From an uncultured Eubacteriales bacterium (GTDB lineage Bacteria > Bacillota > Clostridia > Lachnospirales > Lachnospiraceae): DNA of 64,000 nt. The stretch covers positions 1 to 64,000 of the forward strand of contig CASFID010000048.1 in assembly GCA_949294665.1 (NCBI GenBank), in the 5' to 3' direction. Below are positions 61,457 through 64,000 of the stretch, in pieces (within the stretch, counting starts at the first letter, position 1; each line of letters begins with the position of its first letter). The notes under the pieces are model-generated. The model was not told the DNA's origin. It searched no databases and saw only the letters and a list, made by a program, of their open reading frames with translations. A program made the position numbers and the translations under genes.

Positions 61457-62467
61457 TCAAAGCAGGTTTACGCCGCGTGCGCGGGCTTCTGCCGCAACAT
61501 CATCCGGCCAGAGGGAAGACTGGACTTCTCCGATGTGTGCCTTGCGCAGATAGTACATGCAGATACGCGACTGGCCGATACCGCCGCCTACCGTGTAGGG
61601 GAGCTCTTTGTTCAACAGAGATTTCTGGAACGGGAGCTCAGCGCGTTCCTCACATCCCGCGGCTTCCAGCTGGCTGCGCAGAGAATCCTCGTCCACGCGG
61701 ATGCCCATGGAAGACAGTTCCAGTCCCATGTCAAGGACAGGATAATAGACGATGATATCTCCATTCAGTTCCCAGTCGTCATAGTCGGGCGCGCGTCCGT
61801 CGTGTTTCTTTCCGGAGGCGAGCACCTTTCCGATCTGTGAGATGAATACAGCCCCTTTTGCCCGGGCAATGCGGTTCTCTCTTTCTTTAGGCGTACACTC
61901 CGGAAACATATCCTCGAGCTCTTGAGATGTAATGAAGAAGATATCATCCGGGAGGAGCGGCTCGATATAATTGTATCTCCTTGATATATAATCTTCCGTG
62001 TCTTTCAGCGCGCTGTAAACTTTGCGGACCGTATATTCCAGAGTTTCCATATTTCGTTCTTCTTTTGAGATGATCTTCTCCCAGTCCCACTGATCGACAT
62101 AGAGAGAATGGATATTGTCCGTATCCTCATCACGGCGTATGGCGCTCATATCCGTATAGAGTCCCTCACCTGAGTGAAAACCGTAATTTTTCAGGGCATA
62201 ACGTTTCCACTTCGCAAGAGAGTGCACGATCTCAGCGGTAGCCTCGTCCTGTTCTCTGATCCCGAATGAAACAGGACGCTCAACGCCGTTCAGATTATCG
62301 TTCATACCTGTTTCGGGGCGTACGAACAGCGGAGCGGAAACGCGTGTTAAATGGAGAGATTTGGCGAGAGCACGCTCGAAATGATCCTTTACTTCCTTAA
62401 TGGCAACTTCTGTCTCGCGGATCGTGAGCGGAGAGGAGTAGCCTTCAGGTATCTTTAACTTTTCCAT
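61457..62467 (-). CDS. asnA: Aspartate-ammonia ligase (asparagine synthetase A)
   Basis: This 336-residue enzyme makes asparagine from aspartate, ATP and ammonia. It has the class II tRNA-synthetase-like fold, with LTRVSAPLFVRPETGMNDNLNGVERPVSF near residue 50 (landmarks SAPLFV and GMNDNLNG), HSLAKWKRYALKNY, ADYIDQWDWE-like YVDQWDWEK, and GGGIGQSRICMYYL near the C-terminus (motif 3 with the conserved Arg). Length is that of E. coli AsnA. The ATG at 62467 follows AAAGGAGT; the frame extends upstream without a site. Confidence 0.96.
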   Translation of the reverse strand: MEKLKIPEGYSSPLTIRETEVAIKEVKDHFERALAKSLHLTRVSAPLFVRPETGMNDNLNGVERPVSFGIREQDEATAEIVHSLAKWKRYALKNYGFHSGEGLYTDMSAIRRDEDTDNIHSLYVDQWDWEKIISKEERNMETLEYTVRKVYSALKDTEDYISRRYNYIEPLLPDDIFFITSQELEDMFPECTPKERENRIARAKGAVFISQIGKVLASGKKHDGRAPDYDDWELNGDIIVYYPVLDMGLELSSMGIRVDEDSLRSQLEAAGCEERAELPFQKSLLNKELPYTVGGGIGQSRICMYYLRKAHIGEVQSSLWPDDVAAEARARGVNLL

Positions 62468-63069
62468 TGTCAAAACTCCTTTATATCCTTTGATCTTGAT
62501 ATTCCATTCTATTTTAATTGCAGCAGGTAGAGAAGTCAACTGCAAAGGGGGAGGGCGGAACATGTGATGAACGTCCGAAATACATAATTAACAGAAAATT
62601 ATATATAAATAAAAATAAAATCTAAAAATTAGTTGACAAAATACGAATAAAGAGTTATTATAATGTCAACAAATAAAACTGAAAGAAAGTTTTATCGAAC
62701 CGGTTGAATATCATGACCGGGAGAGATGATCAGATATAGAGAAAGATCATAATGACGAGAAAGTTATGAGAGAAGCAAAATCTATATCAAAAGAAAGGTC
62801 GTCAGGGAACCCGGATTCAACAGGAATCTAAGTAAAGGAGGTACGGACCACCGGGAACATAAGTTAAGCTATCGATCAAAAAGAAAGATAGAAAAAGAAA
62901 GAGGTAAAAAAGAATGATAGAAATATCAGTATGAAAGTGGATGTTGATCAAAACAGATTGGTTGGCATCCACTTTCGCTGTGTAAACAGCAGGTCTGCAT
63001 CTTGTCAACATGAGAGAAGATTGATAGAATAAACGGGAGAATATATCAGATGCGGAGACAGAAAGACAG
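62468..63069. other. Long AT-rich leader before the WYL regulator
   Basis: About 600 bases with no firm gene. TTGACA (62633-62638) and TATTAT (62656-62661) form a good promoter, with a GTTGACA (62632-62638) / TGTCAAC (62664-62670) dyad around it. The transcript would have a leader of some 400 bases, rich in purines, with GAAAGTGGATG (62933-62943) pairing exactly with CATCCACTTTC (62966-62976). A 21-codon frame (62766-62831) beginning ATGAGAGAAGCA is possible but has a weak site. TGTCAAC recurs at about 63004-63010. The leader may hold an RNA element or a leader peptide. Confidence 0.5.
62632..62670 (+). promoter_or_regulatory. Promoter with overlapping dyad before the WYL gene
   Basis: TTGACA (62633-62638) and TATTAT (62656-62661), spacing 17. 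GTTGACA (62632-62638) and TGTCAAC (62664-62670) form an exact 7-base dyad that covers the -35 and the start region, consistent with a repressor site. Confidence 0.65.
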
Positions 63070-64000
63070 ATGGCAAAAAGCAGAAACCAGAAAGCAAAAA
63101 TACTATATCTGATGGAATTACTGCAGGAGCAGACAGATGAAGAGCATCCTCTCCCGCGCAGGAGTCTGGAGGAGAAGCTGTCCGATATAGGTATACATAC
63201 AGAGCGGAAGAGTCTGTATAATGATATAGAGACTCTTAAGAATTTCGGCTTTGATATTGCCTACCGGAAGGAACAGCCGGAGGGCTATTATCTTGCAGAG
63301 AGAGACTTTGAACTTCCGGAACTGAAGCTTCTTGTAGACGCGGTACAGTCCTCGCGGTTTATCACTCAGAAAAAGTCCGACAGCCTGATCCGCAAGATTG
63401 AGAAGCTTACAAGCAGATACGAGGCGCGCCAGCTCCAGCGCCAGGTGGTAGTAGCAGACCGCATTAAGGCGATGAATGAGAGTATTTATTATAATGTGGA
63501 CAAGCTGCATTCAGCCATCGGCTTGGATGAGCAGATCACATTTCAATATTTTGAGTGGACAGTCTCAAAAGAACTTAGACTGAAAAAGGGAGGGGAAATT
63601 TATCAGGTAAGTCCGTGGGCGCTGACCTGGGATAACGAGAACTATTATCTGATCGGATATGATATGAACGCGCAGTGTATCAAACATTTTAGAGTGGATA
63701 AGATGCTGCGCATTGAGCTTTCAGGGAGAAAAAGGGCCGGCCGGGAGGCATTTGCCAGGTTTGATCTGGCACAGTATACGAAAAGGACCTTCGGGATGTT
63801 CGGCGGAGATGAGGAGACGGTCCGCATCCGTTTCCACAATAAGTTTGTCGGTGTAGTGATCGACCGGTTTGGGAAAGATGTTCCTCTCAGACCGGATGGG
63901 GAGACACACTTCATAGCTCGCGTCCAGGTGGCGGTCAGCGAACAGTTCTTCGGCTGGATGACCGGACTGGGGAGAGACGCACAGATCCTGTCGCCTTCAG
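63070..64000 (+). CDS. WYL domain-containing transcriptional regulator (truncated by window end)
   Basis: The reading frame from ATG 63070 stays open to the window end (310 codons). It begins MAKSRNQKAKILYLMELL, an N-terminal winged helix-turn-helix (about residues 5-70, with RKSLYNDIETLKNFGFDI), followed by a WYL domain (about 145-230, with YQVSPWALTWDNENYYLIGYD in part) and the start of the WCX C-terminal domain (VRIRFHN...FGKDVPL). WYL regulators bind nucleotides or other ligands. No classical ribosome binding site stands out before the ATG. The missing end should be some 15-30 codons. It is preceded by a long leader with its own promoter. Confidence 0.88.
   Translation, partial: MAKSRNQKAKILYLMELLQEQTDEEHPLPRRSLEEKLSDIGIHTERKSLYNDIETLKNFGFDIAYRKEQPEGYYLAERDFELPELKLLVDAVQSSRFITQKKSDSLIRKIEKLTSRYEARQLQRQVVVADRIKAMNESIYYNVDKLHSAIGLDEQITFQYFEWTVSKELRLKKGGEIYQVSPWALTWDNENYYLIGYDMNAQCIKHFRVDKMLRIELSGRKRAGREAFARFDLAQYTKRTFGMFGGDEETVRIRFHNKFVGVVIDRFGKDVPLRPDGETHFIARVQVAVSEQFFGWMTGLGRDAQILSPS

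Noticed and set aside
62766-62831. A 21-codon frame as a leader peptide before the WYL gene
   Set aside because: The site before its ATG is weak and the peptide has no run of one amino acid that would suggest attenuation. It is mentioned in the gap entry only.

Overview
The window is chromosomal DNA of an anaerobic, spore-forming, gut-type Firmicute, most likely family Lachnospiraceae (class Clostridia). This rests on a SCIFF ranthipeptide with its radical-SAM maturase next to a fused secDF, a SpoVT-type sporulation regulator with a sigma-G-like promoter, strong AGGAGG-type ribosome binding sites, a ThiW/ThiM/ThiE/ThiD/CytX thiamine salvage operon under a TPP riboswitch, a BMP-type nucleoside importer with nucleoside catabolism genes, and AsnA. 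No rRNA and no CRISPR array are visible.

Layout. Bases 1-12260 are a mostly AT-rich accessory segment: two GH3 beta-glucosidases, a GH78 alpha-L-rhamnosidase, two adjacent NAD(P)-dependent reductases (one with a C-terminal zinc ribbon), and TetR and AraC regulators. It looks like an intracellular module for plant rhamno-glucosides and perhaps their aglycones. Bases 12261-15420 hold remains of an integrative element: a sigma-like protein, a solo MazF toxin, and a tyrosine integrase broken by an internal deletion. They sit beside tRNA-Ala(CGC), tRNA-Val(GAC) and tmRNA. Bases 16270-26624 carry a zinc-dependent phospholipase C-like protein, an MFS permease, a MacB/FtsX-type ABC system, an AEC transporter, PduL, a Na/Pi cotransporter and SpoVT. 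Bases 26710-31632 are the conserved neighbourhood TIGR04086 membrane protein, scfA, scfB, secDF and a DivIVA-like coiled coil. Bases 31776-40321 hold an aspartate aminotransferase, a YeiH transporter with a divergent LysR, a two-gene SufC/SufB-like system, glycerol kinase, a YbaK deacylase and an Rpn-type nuclease.

Bases 40322-46095 are the thiamine salvage locus. Its leaders carry a TPP riboswitch, intrinsic terminators, a palindromic repeat present three times, and what looks like half of a second TPP aptamer. Bases 46291-50068 hold a membrane-anchored XRE regulator and an AraC regulator divergent from a GH13 alpha-glucosidase. Bases 50324-60033 are a nucleoside uptake and catabolism cluster: BMP lipoprotein, ATPase, two permeases, uridine phosphorylase, deoC, cdd, deoB, a Crp/Fnr regulator and a purine nucleoside phosphorylase. 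A perfect 12-bp palindrome sits at a class II activator position before the first gene. The window ends with an MFS transporter, asnA, a long structured leader and a truncated WYL regulator.

The observations most worth a second look are: (i) a helical C-terminal module shared by glycosidases of two families; (ii) a 22-bp inverted repeat linking a sigma-G-like promoter to the spoVT ribosome binding site; (iii) palindromic repeats with compensatory changes in the two thiamine leaders; (iv) the operator-like palindromes before scfB and before the nucleoside importer.
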